Assembly: GCA_964639205.1 (NCBI GenBank)
Contig: CAZXCG010000005.1
Location: 1-55,727 of the forward strand
Source: CAZXCG01 sp964639205
GTDB taxonomy: Bacteria; Bacillota; Clostridia; Oscillospirales; Acutalibacteraceae
Length of the DNA: 55,727 nt
Direction of reading: 5' to 3'
Positions 24,618 through 32,434 of this stretch are shown piece by piece. How positions within the stretch are numbered: position 1 is the stretch's first letter; the number at the start of each line of letters is the position of its first letter. The notes under the pieces are model-generated. The model worked only from the letters and a program-made list of their open reading frames with translations. It searched no databases and had not been told where the DNA came from. The translations under genes and the position numbers were made by a program.

Positions 24618-25376
24618 ATGAATAATGAATCAAAGAAAAAAACCAAACAGGAAAAGCTCGGCTTTTATATAGCTTTGTCTGTATGCCTTGTGGCGGTGGG
24701 TCTTGCAGCGTGGTCAACATTTGACAGCGTAAGCAAATATATACAGACCGATGAAACCGAAGCCTCTGTAACGTCTACGCTTGCTCCTGTTGATAATAAC
24801 GTCACCGGCGTAACAGAGACCTTGACCGCCGAAACAACCCCTTCGGAGCATACCGGTCTCTCAGTAACACAGCCCGTTACGGAAGAAGATGAAAAAGCAG
24901 ATGAACCGGATCCCGAAGAAACGCAAGGTGAAACGGAGGACGCACTGCAAACCCTTCTGCGTGTTACCGAAAGTTTGCAGTATCCTGTAAGCAGTAAAAC
25001 CATAACTCGGGAATACAGCGAAGATGCGGTAAAAAATGAAACAATGAACGACTGGCGTCCTCATACGGGAGTGGATTTTGGCAGTGAAGAGGGAGAGCCT
25101 GTGCTTAGCATGTGCGACGGAATTGTTAAGGAGACTTACACCGACGGAATGCTCGGCAATGTTGTTGTTGTAGAGAACAACGAACTCGTTATACGGTACT
25201 GCGGTCTTGATGACGATGTTGAGGTTAAAAGCGGGGACGAAGTTGCTGCCGGCGACCAAATAGGCAAAGCAGGCACAGTCCCCTTTGAAGAAAAGGACGA
25301 ATCTCATATCCATGTTGAGATTACTGTAAATAACAGATATATTGACCCTGTGTCGGTGATCGATAACAACGAGTAA
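24618..25376 (+). CDS. spoIIQ: SpoIIQ-like M23 (LytM) peptidase-domain membrane protein
   Basis: 252 residues: short cytoplasmic N-terminus, one membrane segment (~17-34), an acidic Thr/Glu-rich linker (~45-115) and a C-terminal M23 domain. The LytM zinc motifs are complete: His149 and Asp153 in HTGVDF, and His230/His232 in SHIHVEI. SpoIIQ in Bacillus is degenerate at the first site, while clostridial SpoIIQ binds zinc. It lies tail-to-tail with spoIIIAH, whose product is the partner of SpoIIQ in the forespore channel; that neighbour is the main reason for the name. A different M23 protein is possible. No sigma-F promoter was confidently found. Confidence 0.78.
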   Translation: MNNESKKKTKQEKLGFYIALSVCLVAVGLAAWSTFDSVSKYIQTDETEASVTSTLAPVDNNVTGVTETLTAETTPSEHTGLSVTQPVTEEDEKADEPDPEETQGETEDALQTLLRVTESLQYPVSSKTITREYSEDAVKNETMNDWRPHTGVDFGSEEGEPVLSMCDGIVKETYTDGMLGNVVVVENNELVIRYCGLDDDVEVKSGDEVAAGDQIGKAGTVPFEEKDESHIHVEITVNNRYIDPVSVIDNNE

Positions 25377-25385
25377 TAAATGCTT

Positions 25386-25414
25386 AAAAGCAGACGCGAA
25401 GTCTGCTTTTTTAT
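25386..25414 (+). terminator. Intrinsic terminator of spoIIQ
   Basis: AAAAGCAGAC/GTCTGCTTTT stem with a short loop, then a T-run. The A-rich left arm would also let it work on the minus strand. Confidence 0.85.
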
Positions 25415-25439
25415 TGTTGCACTGATTCAATGCCGATTT

Positions 25440-25607
25440 AAATCACAGCGGCGCTCCGTCATGCTTGCATGGAACTAAGCGCCGCTGTGATTTCGGTTTA
25501 CGCGGTGAGCGTCAGCTTCTCAGGCTTCATTGGGAGATTACAGCCTCCGCTGAAATTCCGTAATTGAACCGCTGCCTAAGAGGCGGGGAATGTCTGAGTT
25601 TAAGTTA
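25440..25607 (-). repeat. Dispersed element, copy E (reverse orientation), with a 16-bp perfect inverted repeat
   Basis: Read on the minus strand it starts TAACTTA, continues with CCCCGCCTCTTAGGC, then an AATTTCAGCGG...CCCAATGAA hairpin, like copies A-C. Its first three bases are the TAA stop of spoIIIAH. At the other end, 25440-25455 and 25478-25493 form a perfect 16-base-pair inverted repeat beginning AAATCACAGCGG. Copy F shares the AAATCACAGC end. Confidence 0.6.
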
Positions 25608-26186
25608 AATTTCGACTATTGTTATATTTTCAAAGTCTATCTTATACTGTGACTGCACCGCATCTTTAACAATCAATGTCGAGGAATCTTCAAGCTCGCT
25701 TTTCAGAACTATAACCGTGCAGCTGCCGTCGCTTATGTAGCAGAGACATTGAGAAAAGCCTTTGGCCTGTAAAATTCCTTCTATATTGTTTTGCGCAAGT
25801 ATCATGCCTTCAAGCTTTTCAAGATTTTCCGCAGCAAGAGCCTTGCTTTCATCGGAAGCTTCAAGCTTATCGGCAACCTCCTTTATCGATTCCAGCACAC
25901 TGTCCTGCGTCTGCTGCCTTTGAGTAAGCGCGTTTGCAAAATAGTCGTCTTCGGCCTTTTTTAGAGTTGCTTCGATCTCGTCGCCCGGGTCGGTTTCTGC
26001 GTCGGTTTCCTGCTGCGGAACCGTTACGGAGCTGTTTACATACTTAGCCTGCCCCAGCTCCTTAGTATCATCCGAAGCGGTGTTGACTAAGCCGGGAGCG
26101 TCGGAAAATTGCCAGTTCAGGTATACTGCGGCTCCCAAAGCCAAAACAAGCGATGCAAGTACGATATGTCTTTTTTGAATTTTCAT
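25605..26186 (-). CDS. spoIIIAH: Stage III sporulation protein AH
   Basis: 193 residues: N-terminal membrane segment (~7-25), a coiled-coil-prone acidic linker (~65-125) and a C-terminal YscJ/FliF-like ring-building domain. In the mother cell it projects into the intermembrane space and binds SpoIIQ from the forespore. It is the last gene of the spoIIIA operon. GGAGGAG precedes the ATG. The TAA stop coincides with the first bases of repeat copy E. Confidence 0.88.
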   Translation of the reverse strand: MKIQKRHIVLASLVLALGAAVYLNWQFSDAPGLVNTASDDTKELGQAKYVNSSVTVPQQETDAETDPGDEIEATLKKAEDDYFANALTQRQQTQDSVLESIKEVADKLEASDESKALAAENLEKLEGMILAQNNIEGILQAKGFSQCLCYISDGSCTVIVLKSELEDSSTLIVKDAVQSQYKIDFENITIVEI

Positions 26187-26196
26187 TTTGCTCCTC

Positions 26197-26652
26197 CTAA
26201 GTAATATTGTCTGATAATTGTGCTACACAAATTTTCGAGGCGGAAATATCAAGAACGCTTTGCAGCGCCCTTATTACGCGTTGAACAACCACGGGATCCG
26301 AGCCGCCGTCGCAGACGACGACAACGCCGCGTATTTTCGGTTCAATTTGCTTTGTCTGATATTCTGATTTTTCCTCATAGACCACCTCTGCCGAATTTTC
26401 AATAGTAAGCAAAATATCGGCGCGCCCCACGCCCTCAATACTTGATATGACGTTTTGAAGCTGATTTTGCAGCTTTTCGCAGTAGCTGTCAACCGAAAAG
26501 GCGCTTTCAGCCCCTGTATTTGCGGAACCGAGATCAAAAAAGCTTGAAATGAAAATCAGCGCAATGCCCGAAAGTCCGATTATTATTATGATTTTTTTGA
26601 CGTTTTCTTTTTCAAACAGCTTGTGTAAAGAAAATCCCGCTTTATGTTCCAT
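26197..26652 (-). CDS. spoIIIAG: Stage III sporulation protein AG
   Basis: 151 residues with one N-terminal membrane segment (IIIIIGLSGIALIFISSFF) and a ring-forming domain with VGRADILLTIENSAEVVYEE. In B. subtilis SpoIIIAG forms a large ring in the channel. The ATG at 26652 overlaps the end of spoIIIAF by 11 bases; a longer frame from 26682 has no support. Ten bases separate it from spoIIIAH. Confidence 0.88.
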   Translation of the reverse strand: MEHKAGFSLHKLFEKENVKKIIIIIGLSGIALIFISSFFDLGSANTGAESAFSVDSYCEKLQNQLQNVISSIEGVGRADILLTIENSAEVVYEEKSEYQTKQIEPKIRGVVVVCDGGSDPVVVQRVIRALQSVLDISASKICVAQLSDNIT

Positions 26653-27130
26653 TGTCGCTGCCCACCGTAATGTTTGGAACAAGTCCGAAATTCGTTGAAA
26701 CCAAGGTCTCGATTTTTAAAATATCCACATTTGATGCCTCGTCAATATATATGTTGATGCTGTCAAGTTTTATGCTCTTGTTGCTGCTGATATGTGCATT
26801 TACGGATATGTCTTTTGCCGTAATTTCTTCGTCAAGCAGCATATTGTTAACAGAGTTTGCAAGATTTTGAACGGTCTGCTCAAAGACAAGCTGCTCGTAG
26901 TCAAACGCCGCTTCCGGCTCTCTTTGTGTTTCCTGGACGCTGAAATCAAAAGCCCGGGAAATTGCTTCGACGGCATTTTTTACGGGTGAAATAAGGCTGC
27001 ATATAAAAAATACGGCAAGTACAATTCTTGCGGGCTTCTTCATTTTGGAGTTAGGGGATATAAGATTGAGAACAGAACAAACTACTGCGCATCCGCATAT
27101 GAAGGCGACCGCCTTTGAAACGGCGCTCAA
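26642..27130 (-). CDS. spoIIIAF: Stage III sporulation protein AF
   Basis: 162 residues with two N-terminal membrane segments (residues ~3-22 and ~32-50) and a soluble C-terminal domain, as in SpoIIIAF. The start is a TTG at 27130, with GGAGG six bases upstream, overlapping the spoIIIAE stop (TTGA). An apparent ATG far upstream, at 27307, lies inside spoIIIAE and gives a non-homologous N-terminus. Confidence 0.82.
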   Translation of the reverse strand: MSAVSKAVAFICGCAVVCSVLNLISPNSKMKKPARIVLAVFFICSLISPVKNAVEAISRAFDFSVQETQREPEAAFDYEQLVFEQTVQNLANSVNNMLLDEEITAKDISVNAHISSNKSIKLDSINIYIDEASNVDILKIETLVSTNFGLVPNITVGSDNGT

Positions 27131-28263
27131 AGCATTCCTCCGGACATAAGGAGAACGGTTGTTGAAATTACAAACACAGCCAAAATGCAAAGTATAATGA
27201 CAAGCGTTGTAGAGATGACGTCGCCGCTGACTTCCAGCACCGTACACGCCGCGTCCTGTGCGAGTATTTCGGCAGCGCCCTTGCTCAGACTGATTGAAAG
27301 CATCCACAGCAGCCCCTGTATTATAACAGGCATAAATACTATGACGACAGCTATAATCGAAAAAATTCCGATTCCCGATTTAAGCAGACGAACGCTGCTC
27401 TGCACGGTTTTGTATGCTTCCGACAGCGCCGAGCCCACAATGGGAACAAACGAAGAAAGAGAAAATCTTACAGCTCTGGTGGAAATGCTGTCCGCCACGG
27501 CGGTAATCATTGTTTTAAATGTTAAAGCAGCGGAAAACAGTGACATCGAGAAGCCGAGAGCCCATTTAATAAGCCTGTTCAAAGCCTTGCATATGCCTTC
27601 TAAACGAAAAACCGGACATACAGCTCCGGTAATACTTAGGCCGAAAAATATATTCAGTAAGGGTGAAATTACCGAAGCACAGAGCTGCGATATTCCATGA
27701 CAAGCAAATATCATTATCGCATAATATGAGCCGGAGGTTAACATATTGCCGGAGGCAATCAATACGCCGGTTATAACCGGAACATATGCCAGCATAAATT
27801 TTGAGCTTGCGGAAATAGCCGAAACGGCGCTTTGAATAAGCTCGGTTACCGGCAAAATTAAAATAAAGGTTACGCTCAGCACCGTCACAACCTTCATGAC
27901 CTCCTGCATTGCGTCGGTGGTTAACCCGTCTCTTATGGTATCGAGCACAGCGAATATCAGCAGTATTCCCACAATTGACGCAAACGCTCTTGAGGGAGCG
28001 CCTGCCCTTTCGGCGATTGCCCGGCTTACGGCGGAAAAAATATCCGTAATATTTAATTTGCTAATTTCGCTTGCATTAGGGGAGGTTATGCCGAGCTTAT
28101 TTAATGTTTCCAATGCTTCCGGACTGAGCGCGTCTGTAAGCTCGGCGCCTATTTCCGTTTCAGTAGAGGGAGTATTTTCCTGCGCGTATGTATGCGGTGC
28201 AAAAACAAGCGCAGCGGAAAGAAAAGCCATTCCAAAAACAATTCCGATAATTACTTTTTTCAT
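27127..28263 (-). CDS. spoIIIAE: Stage III sporulation protein AE
   Basis: 378-residue polytopic membrane protein with an N-terminal signal-like segment (MAFLSAALVFAPHTYA) followed by about eight hydrophobic segments. SpoIIIAE resembles permease-like parts of secretion systems and is essential for the channel. ATG at 28263 overlaps the spoIIIAD stop by four bases. Confidence 0.92.
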   Translation of the reverse strand: MKKVIIGIVFGMAFLSAALVFAPHTYAQENTPSTETEIGAELTDALSPEALETLNKLGITSPNASEISKLNITDIFSAVSRAIAERAGAPSRAFASIVGILLIFAVLDTIRDGLTTDAMQEVMKVVTVLSVTFILILPVTELIQSAVSAISASSKFMLAYVPVITGVLIASGNMLTSGSYYAIMIFACHGISQLCASVISPLLNIFFGLSITGAVCPVFRLEGICKALNRLIKWALGFSMSLFSAALTFKTMITAVADSISTRAVRFSLSSFVPIVGSALSEAYKTVQSSVRLLKSGIGIFSIIAVVIVFMPVIIQGLLWMLSISLSKGAAEILAQDAACTVLEVSGDVISTTLVIILCILAVFVISTTVLLMSGGML

Positions 28264-28652
28264 ATTCCAATTAACTCCGTTGAAATGTCAAGGATCTTTT
28301 CAAAAAGCGGAAGAGCCGTAATTATTACCAAGATTTTTCCGGCAAGCAGCGTGTTGCCTGCCAATGCGCTTTGACCTGCGTCTTTACAGCAGTCGTAAGC
28401 AAATTCTGTTAAAAAGCAGATACCCATCGCTTTAAAAATAACCGCAAGATATTCACTGCTTACTCCGGTTCTTTCGGCAATGTCGCTAACCCGGGAAATG
28501 GCCTGTGCGGCGTTTGTAAAAGACCAGATAAGAATCGTAACGCACGAGCATATGCTTAAAATCATAGATAATTCCGCATTGTGTTTTTTTATTGTCAGAG
28601 CGAGAGTCGCGGCGGAAATTGCCGCAGCGCACAGCAGGGTCACGCCGTTCAT
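28260..28652 (-). CDS. spoIIIAD: Stage III sporulation protein AD
   Basis: 130 residues, four hydrophobic segments, including the conserved FKAMGICFLTEFAYDCCKDAG region. Membrane component of the SpoIIIA channel. It is coupled at both ends by four-base ATGA overlaps, to spoIIIAC upstream and spoIIIAE downstream, implying stoichiometric synthesis. Confidence 0.93.
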   Translation of the reverse strand: MNGVTLLCAAAISAATLALTIKKHNAELSMILSICSCVTILIWSFTNAAQAISRVSDIAERTGVSSEYLAVIFKAMGICFLTEFAYDCCKDAGQSALAGNTLLAGKILVIITALPLFEKILDISTELIGI

Positions 28653-28843
28653 AGCCCGAATACCGATTTTATGGTGTCAAACAGATTGCTTATCTCGCCT
28701 ATAATCATCATAAGCGCCACAATAAGTCCTGCCAAAGTTGTAAGCAGCGCCTGATCCTCTCTGCCGCTTCTGATAAGAAGCTGGTTTAAAACTGCAACTA
28801 TAATACCTATCGCGGCTATTTTAAAAATCATATCTATATCCAT
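28649..28843 (-). CDS. spoIIIAC: Stage III sporulation protein AC
   Basis: 64 residues with two membrane segments, reading MDIDMIFKIAAIGIIVAVLN at the start and containing LLIRSGREDQA between the segments. Length and topology match SpoIIIAC. It is separated from spoIIIAB by 47 bases and overlaps spoIIIAD by four. Confidence 0.93.
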   Translation of the reverse strand: MDIDMIFKIAAIGIIVAVLNQLLIRSGREDQALLTTLAGLIVALMMIIGEISNLFDTIKSVFGL

Positions 28844-28890
28844 TTTTACCTCGTTAATTTCAAATAAGGGATATTAGCCGCGGCAAAGGC

Positions 28891-29391
28891 TTAAAGTATC
28901 GTGATTGCCGCCGCGGTACCCGCGAAAAATCCTAACATTTTGTACAGCTTCCCGTTTTTTAAAAATGACCGTTCGGCGTCTGAAAGGTGTTTCTGAGCAA
29001 GCGTTTCATACAGGCATATATGCTCAAGCTGTCCCTGCATATCTGTGCTTCCGAGCGGCATGCCGAACTCCCGCAGGAGAGCGGCGTCCTCGTCGTTAAG
29101 CGAGCTGGCGGCGCAGCATTTGGCAATTCCTTTCTCCCACAGCGCCTTAACCGGAGCGTCGCTTTCGGCGGAAAATTCACCGCAAAGCGGCTCAAGCGAG
29201 GGGAACCTCCCACATTTCCCGACTAAGGTTTTTATGTCTGTACATTCATAGCGCAGCCTTGCTTTAAACAGTGAAAGAAAGCTTATAAAATCCTTGAAGA
29301 AAACACATCTTCTGCGCAGTTTGTCGGAACGGTAAAAGCCCAACAGCGTCGCCGATGTTAAAATCATCAGCGCACCGATTATTTTAAGCAT
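28891..29391 (-). CDS. spoIIIAB: Stage III sporulation protein AB
   Basis: 166 residues with a membrane segment at each end (LKIIGALMILTSATLLGFY and LGFFAGTAAAITIL) around a helical soluble middle, similar to the GspF-like SpoIIIAB. It probably bridges the ATPase SpoIIIAA to the membrane. The ATG overlaps the end of spoIIIAA by eight bases. Confidence 0.9.
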   Translation of the reverse strand: MLKIIGALMILTSATLLGFYRSDKLRRRCVFFKDFISFLSLFKARLRYECTDIKTLVGKCGRFPSLEPLCGEFSAESDAPVKALWEKGIAKCCAASSLNDEDAALLREFGMPLGSTDMQGQLEHICLYETLAQKHLSDAERSFLKNGKLYKMLGFFAGTAAAITIL

Positions 29392-30316
29392 TCAGAAGCT
29401 CCTGCGGGCTGTCGAAAATAATTTCCGCTTTTCCCGCGTTTTTTCTGCTCTTCAGGAAAACTGTTTTGTCAAACCCTTTGCCGATAAGCTTTGCTATATT
29501 TTCCTTTTGTAAAAGCTCCTTTGCATCGGAGCAATGAACCGTAGCCGCAAAGCGCACTCCGCTGTGCAGCCCCTGCTCTATTGCCGCTGCGTCCCTTGCG
29601 CTGCCGATCTCATCACAGATTATAAAATCAGGGGCAAGGCATCTTATAGCCTGCGTAATGCCCGCCGACTTCGGGTAGCCGTCTAAAATGTCGCATAAGC
29701 CTATGTCGTTTTGCATTTTGCCTGCTGTGCAGGCGGCAATCTCTCCGCGTTCGTCGATAACGGCGGTGTTATAATTTTGCAAAGACAGTGTGCGGGCTAT
29801 ATCGCGTATTAGCGTAGTTTTTCCGCTGCACGGCGCGCCGCAGATCAGCAGTCCGTTAAACTCCGTCCCCACGCGGGCGAGTATTTCATTCGCACAACCG
29901 GGTCGTTCCGAGGCGATACGTATATTTATCGACGTAATATCTCTTATATTTGTTATAATACCGTCGTCGGCTACTGCGGTTCCGCAAATGCCGGCGCGGT
30001 GTCCGCCCTGCATGGTCACAAATCCGTTGCGTATTTCGTTTTGTTTGCTGTAAATCGAGTAATTGCAGATGTTCTGAAAGGTTTCCATAATATCAGCTTT
30101 TACGGCGCGCAGCATCGGTTGCTCCGACGCGGCGTTGGTAACGCTGCCGTCTGAGGTTATGTAATAATTCTCCCTTCCGCAGCATATACTTACCGGACGG
30201 TTTACACGCAGGCGTATTTCCTGCGCGCGTTCTTTGATATCGTCCGGAACGGCAAATACCCGAGGGTACAGCGCCGTACACAGAGCGGTGCAGGCATCGT
30301 TAAAACGGTTTTTCAT
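29384..30316 (-). CDS. spoIIIAA: Stage III sporulation protein AA (ATPase)
   Basis: 310-residue cytoplasmic ATPase of the secretion-ATPase superfamily that powers the mother cell-forespore channel. Walker A is GAPCSGKTT at ~160, followed by AVIDERGEIAA and a Walker B-like PDFIICDEIG. The ATG at 30316 was chosen because a sigma-E-type promoter lies at 30347-30375, which would exclude the frame's upstream ATG at 30397. AAAGG precedes the start. It opens the complete eight-gene spoIIIA operon. Confidence 0.93.
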   Translation of the reverse strand: MKNRFNDACTALCTALYPRVFAVPDDIKERAQEIRLRVNRPVSICCGRENYYITSDGSVTNAASEQPMLRAVKADIMETFQNICNYSIYSKQNEIRNGFVTMQGGHRAGICGTAVADDGIITNIRDITSINIRIASERPGCANEILARVGTEFNGLLICGAPCSGKTTLIRDIARTLSLQNYNTAVIDERGEIAACTAGKMQNDIGLCDILDGYPKSAGITQAIRCLAPDFIICDEIGSARDAAAIEQGLHSGVRFAATVHCSDAKELLQKENIAKLIGKGFDKTVFLKSRKNAGKAEIIFDSPQELLNA

Positions 30317-30346
30317 TTTTTTCACTACCTTTTTCAGTCTTGCTAC

Positions 30347-30375
30347 AGCATATGTGGGACAGGCGGTAAATATGC
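30347..30375 (-). promoter_or_regulatory. Sigma-E-type promoter of the spoIIIA operon
   Basis: Minus strand: GCATATT (30375-30369), a 14-base spacer and CATATGCT (30354-30347). The -35 fits the sigma-E consensus KMATATT exactly and the -10 fits CATAYAHT at seven of eight positions. It is 31 bases upstream of the spoIIIAA start, as expected for this mother-cell operon. Confidence 0.75.
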
Positions 30376-30390
30376 GCAGATAAATTTTTA

Positions 30391-30542
30391 AAATCACAGC
30401 AATGCTCCGGCAAGCCTTCGCGAATCGGAGCGCTGCTGCATTTGCAGCGCGTGTGGGCTCATCAGCTTTTCTGTGAAATATTACCGCTTCCGTTGAAATT
30501 TTGAAACGGAATTATCTCTCTTAAAGGCGTAAGACGTCTGCG
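30391..30542 (-). repeat. Dispersed element, strongly diverged copy F (reverse orientation)
   Basis: Shares with copy E the terminal AAATCACAGC, an AATTTCAACGG-type block, a GGTAATAT segment and an AGCTGA segment in the same order. It also carries GCGCTGCTGCATTTGCAGCGC, a palindromic stretch. The CCGCC hairpin is lost, so the assignment is tentative. It sits between the spoIIIA and citrate synthase promoters. Confidence 0.35.
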
Positions 30543-30662
30543 CCAAGGCTATATGCAGATTGAAAATTTTGAAATATTTTGGTAAAAAAATTCATTTGCT
30601 GCCCTAAAAACCCCTTAATTTCCACAAATATTTTAATAATACTGAATTTTTAGGATTAAAAC

Positions 30663-30691
30663 TTGTAAAATCCCGGAATGTATGATAAAAT
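30663..30691 (+). promoter_or_regulatory. Sigma-A promoter of citrate synthase
   Basis: TTGTAA (30663-30668), 17-base spacer, TAAAAT (30686-30691), about 25 bases before the start codon. Confidence 0.65.
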
Positions 30692-30715
30692 AAAAAAAGT
30701 AAGGGGAGTGTTTCA

Positions 30716-32077
30716 ATGAGTTCGGAATACAGTAATTTAACTCCTGAGATTATTGAATTAAGCAAGCTTTGCTCGGAAAACGGCAAAATTAATCCCGAGC
30801 TTTATTTAAAATACGATGTAAAACGCGGTTTACGCGACGCTAACGGTAAAGGGGTGCTTACCGGTCTTACGGAAATTTCCGAGGTTAACGCATTTGAAGA
30901 AAAAGACGGAGTGCGTGTCCCCATAGACGGACAGCTTTTTTACCGTGGCTATAATATCCGCGAGCTTGTAAACGGCTTTATAAGCGACGGTCATTTCGGC
31001 TTTGAAGAAATTGTTTATCTTCTTTTGTTCAGCAGACTGCCAAATTTCAAGGAGTTTGAAAGCTTCGGCAAGCTGCTCGGCTATTACCGAACGCTGCCCA
31101 ACAGCTTTGTACGCGATATTATCATGAAAGCTCCGAGCCGAGATATTATGAACGCGCTTTCGCGCGAGGTACTGACTCTGTATTCATACGATGAACGTTC
31201 GGACGATACTTCAATCCCAAATGTTTTGCGCCAATGCCTGCAGCTTATCGCGCTTTTTCCTGTACTCAGTGTTTATAGCCTTCAGGCTTATAATTACTAC
31301 TATGGCAACCAAAGTCTTTACATACATTCGCCGCAGCTTAATCTTTCAACGGCGGAAAATATTCTTTATATGCTCCGCCCGGACAGCAGATACACAAAGC
31401 TTGAGGCAAAGCTGCTTGATATGGCGCTTGTCCTTCATGCCGAGCATGGCGGCGGCAATAATTCCACCTTCACAACTCATGTTGTCACAAGCTCCGGAAC
31501 CGACACATATTCGGTCGTTGCGGCTTCTCTCGGTTCGCTTAAGGGACCGAAGCACGGCGGGGCAAATCTCAAGGTTGTAAAGATGATCAGTGAGATTAAA
31601 GAAAATGTCAGGGATTTTTACGATTATGATGAAGTTGAAGCCTATGTTTCAAAAATCCTGAATAAAGAGGCCTTCGACCGTACGGGGCTCGTATACGGTA
31701 TCGGTCATGCTATTTATACAAAGAGCGATCCCCGCGCCTTGGTTTTAAAGGGCTTTGTTGAAAGTCTGTCTGAGGAAAAGGGCAAGCAAGGAGAGTTTGC
31801 TTTGTACCGCAATGTCGAAAAAGCCGGTTGCAAGCTTATAACCGAGCGCCGCAAAAGCATTAAGGGAGTAAGCGCAAACGTAGATTTATACAGCGGTTTT
31901 GTCTACAGTATGCTTGATTTGCCCGAAAAGCTTTACACCCCGCTTTTTGCCATTGCCCGTATTGCCGGCTGGAGCGCTCACAGGATAGAGGAGCTTGTTA
32001 ATCCGAGTAAAATAATCCGTCCGGCATATCAGAATGTACAGCCGCGCAGAGCTTACCTGAAAATGTCGGAAAGGTAA
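30716..32077 (+). CDS. gltA: Citrate synthase
   Basis: Condenses oxaloacetate and acetyl-CoA to citrate. 453 residues, all-helical citrate synthase fold. Active-site elements: LHAEHGGGNNSTFTTHVV (oxaloacetate-binding His), GPKHGGAN, GIGHAIYTKSDPRA and the catalytic Asp in NVDLYSGFVYSMLDLP. GGGGAG precedes the ATG. It has its own promoter and ends in a strong inverted repeat, so it is a single-gene transcript. With acn-icd it supplies 2-oxoglutarate. A 2-methylcitrate synthase activity cannot be excluded. Confidence 0.92.
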   Translation: MSSEYSNLTPEIIELSKLCSENGKINPELYLKYDVKRGLRDANGKGVLTGLTEISEVNAFEEKDGVRVPIDGQLFYRGYNIRELVNGFISDGHFGFEEIVYLLLFSRLPNFKEFESFGKLLGYYRTLPNSFVRDIIMKAPSRDIMNALSREVLTLYSYDERSDDTSIPNVLRQCLQLIALFPVLSVYSLQAYNYYYGNQSLYIHSPQLNLSTAENILYMLRPDSRYTKLEAKLLDMALVLHAEHGGGNNSTFTTHVVTSSGTDTYSVVAASLGSLKGPKHGGANLKVVKMISEIKENVRDFYDYDEVEAYVSKILNKEAFDRTGLVYGIGHAIYTKSDPRALVLKGFVESLSEEKGKQGEFALYRNVEKAGCKLITERRKSIKGVSANVDLYSGFVYSMLDLPEKLYTPLFAIARIAGWSAHRIEELVNPSKIIRPAYQNVQPRRAYLKMSER

Positions 32078-32092
32078 AATGTAAATCTTAGC

Positions 32093-32125
32093 TTACGCCC
32101 GTAAAGGAAGCATTTACGGGCGTAA
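32093..32125 (+). terminator. Perfect 13-bp inverted repeat after citrate synthase
   Basis: TTACGCCCGTAAA (32093-32105) and TTTACGGGCGTAA (32113-32125) with a 7-base loop. There is no T-run, so it may end transcription weakly, protect the 3' end or be a protein-binding site. Confidence 0.5.
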
Positions 32126-32146
32126 ATCTTGAAAGGCAAAAAAGTA

Positions 32147-32175
32147 TTGACATATAAATTCAAATGATGTAAAAT
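32147..32175 (+). promoter_or_regulatory. Sigma-A promoter of the fab/acc operon
   Basis: TTGACA (32147-32152), exact 17-base spacer, TAAAAT (32170-32175). Start of the ten-gene fatty-acid operon, leaving a leader of about 250 bases. Confidence 0.8.
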
Positions 32176-32181
32176 TATTAA

Positions 32182-32434
32182 TAATCAATATCAGGGAAGT
32201 GGTACATTGTGGAAATCGCAGCCTTTTTCAGGTGTGGAAAAACGGTTTCCGTAATATTGGTTGCTTTTGATTTGTAACGGCTGGTCGTACAGGGGAGCGT
32301 TCCTTTGGCGAACAGCTTAATTTCTATTATCATAAACTTTTATCACAAGCTGTTGATTTTCAATGCGTTTTTTAATAATGTACGGGAAATTTTACGTGAA
32401 GAAATCAACGTTTTTTTGGAAAGGAATTCCGCAA
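32182..32434 (+). promoter_or_regulatory. Long structured 5' leader of the fab/acc operon
   Basis: About 250 untranslated bases before fabH. AACAGCTT (32311-32318) pairs perfectly with AAGCTGTT (32347-32354). A 22-codon frame opens with GTG at 32209 behind AGGGAAG and ends TAA at 32275-32277, a possible leader peptide. No known riboswitch was recognised. It is the only place in the operon where a regulator or acpP gene might have been expected, and no such gene is there. Confidence 0.4.

Noticed and set aside
32146..32165. ATTGA...TCAAAT arms across the fab promoter as a FabT or FapR operator
   Set aside because: The spacing between arms (nine bases) does not fit the FabT palindrome, and no FapR-type sequence is present. 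Part of the match is simply the -35 box.
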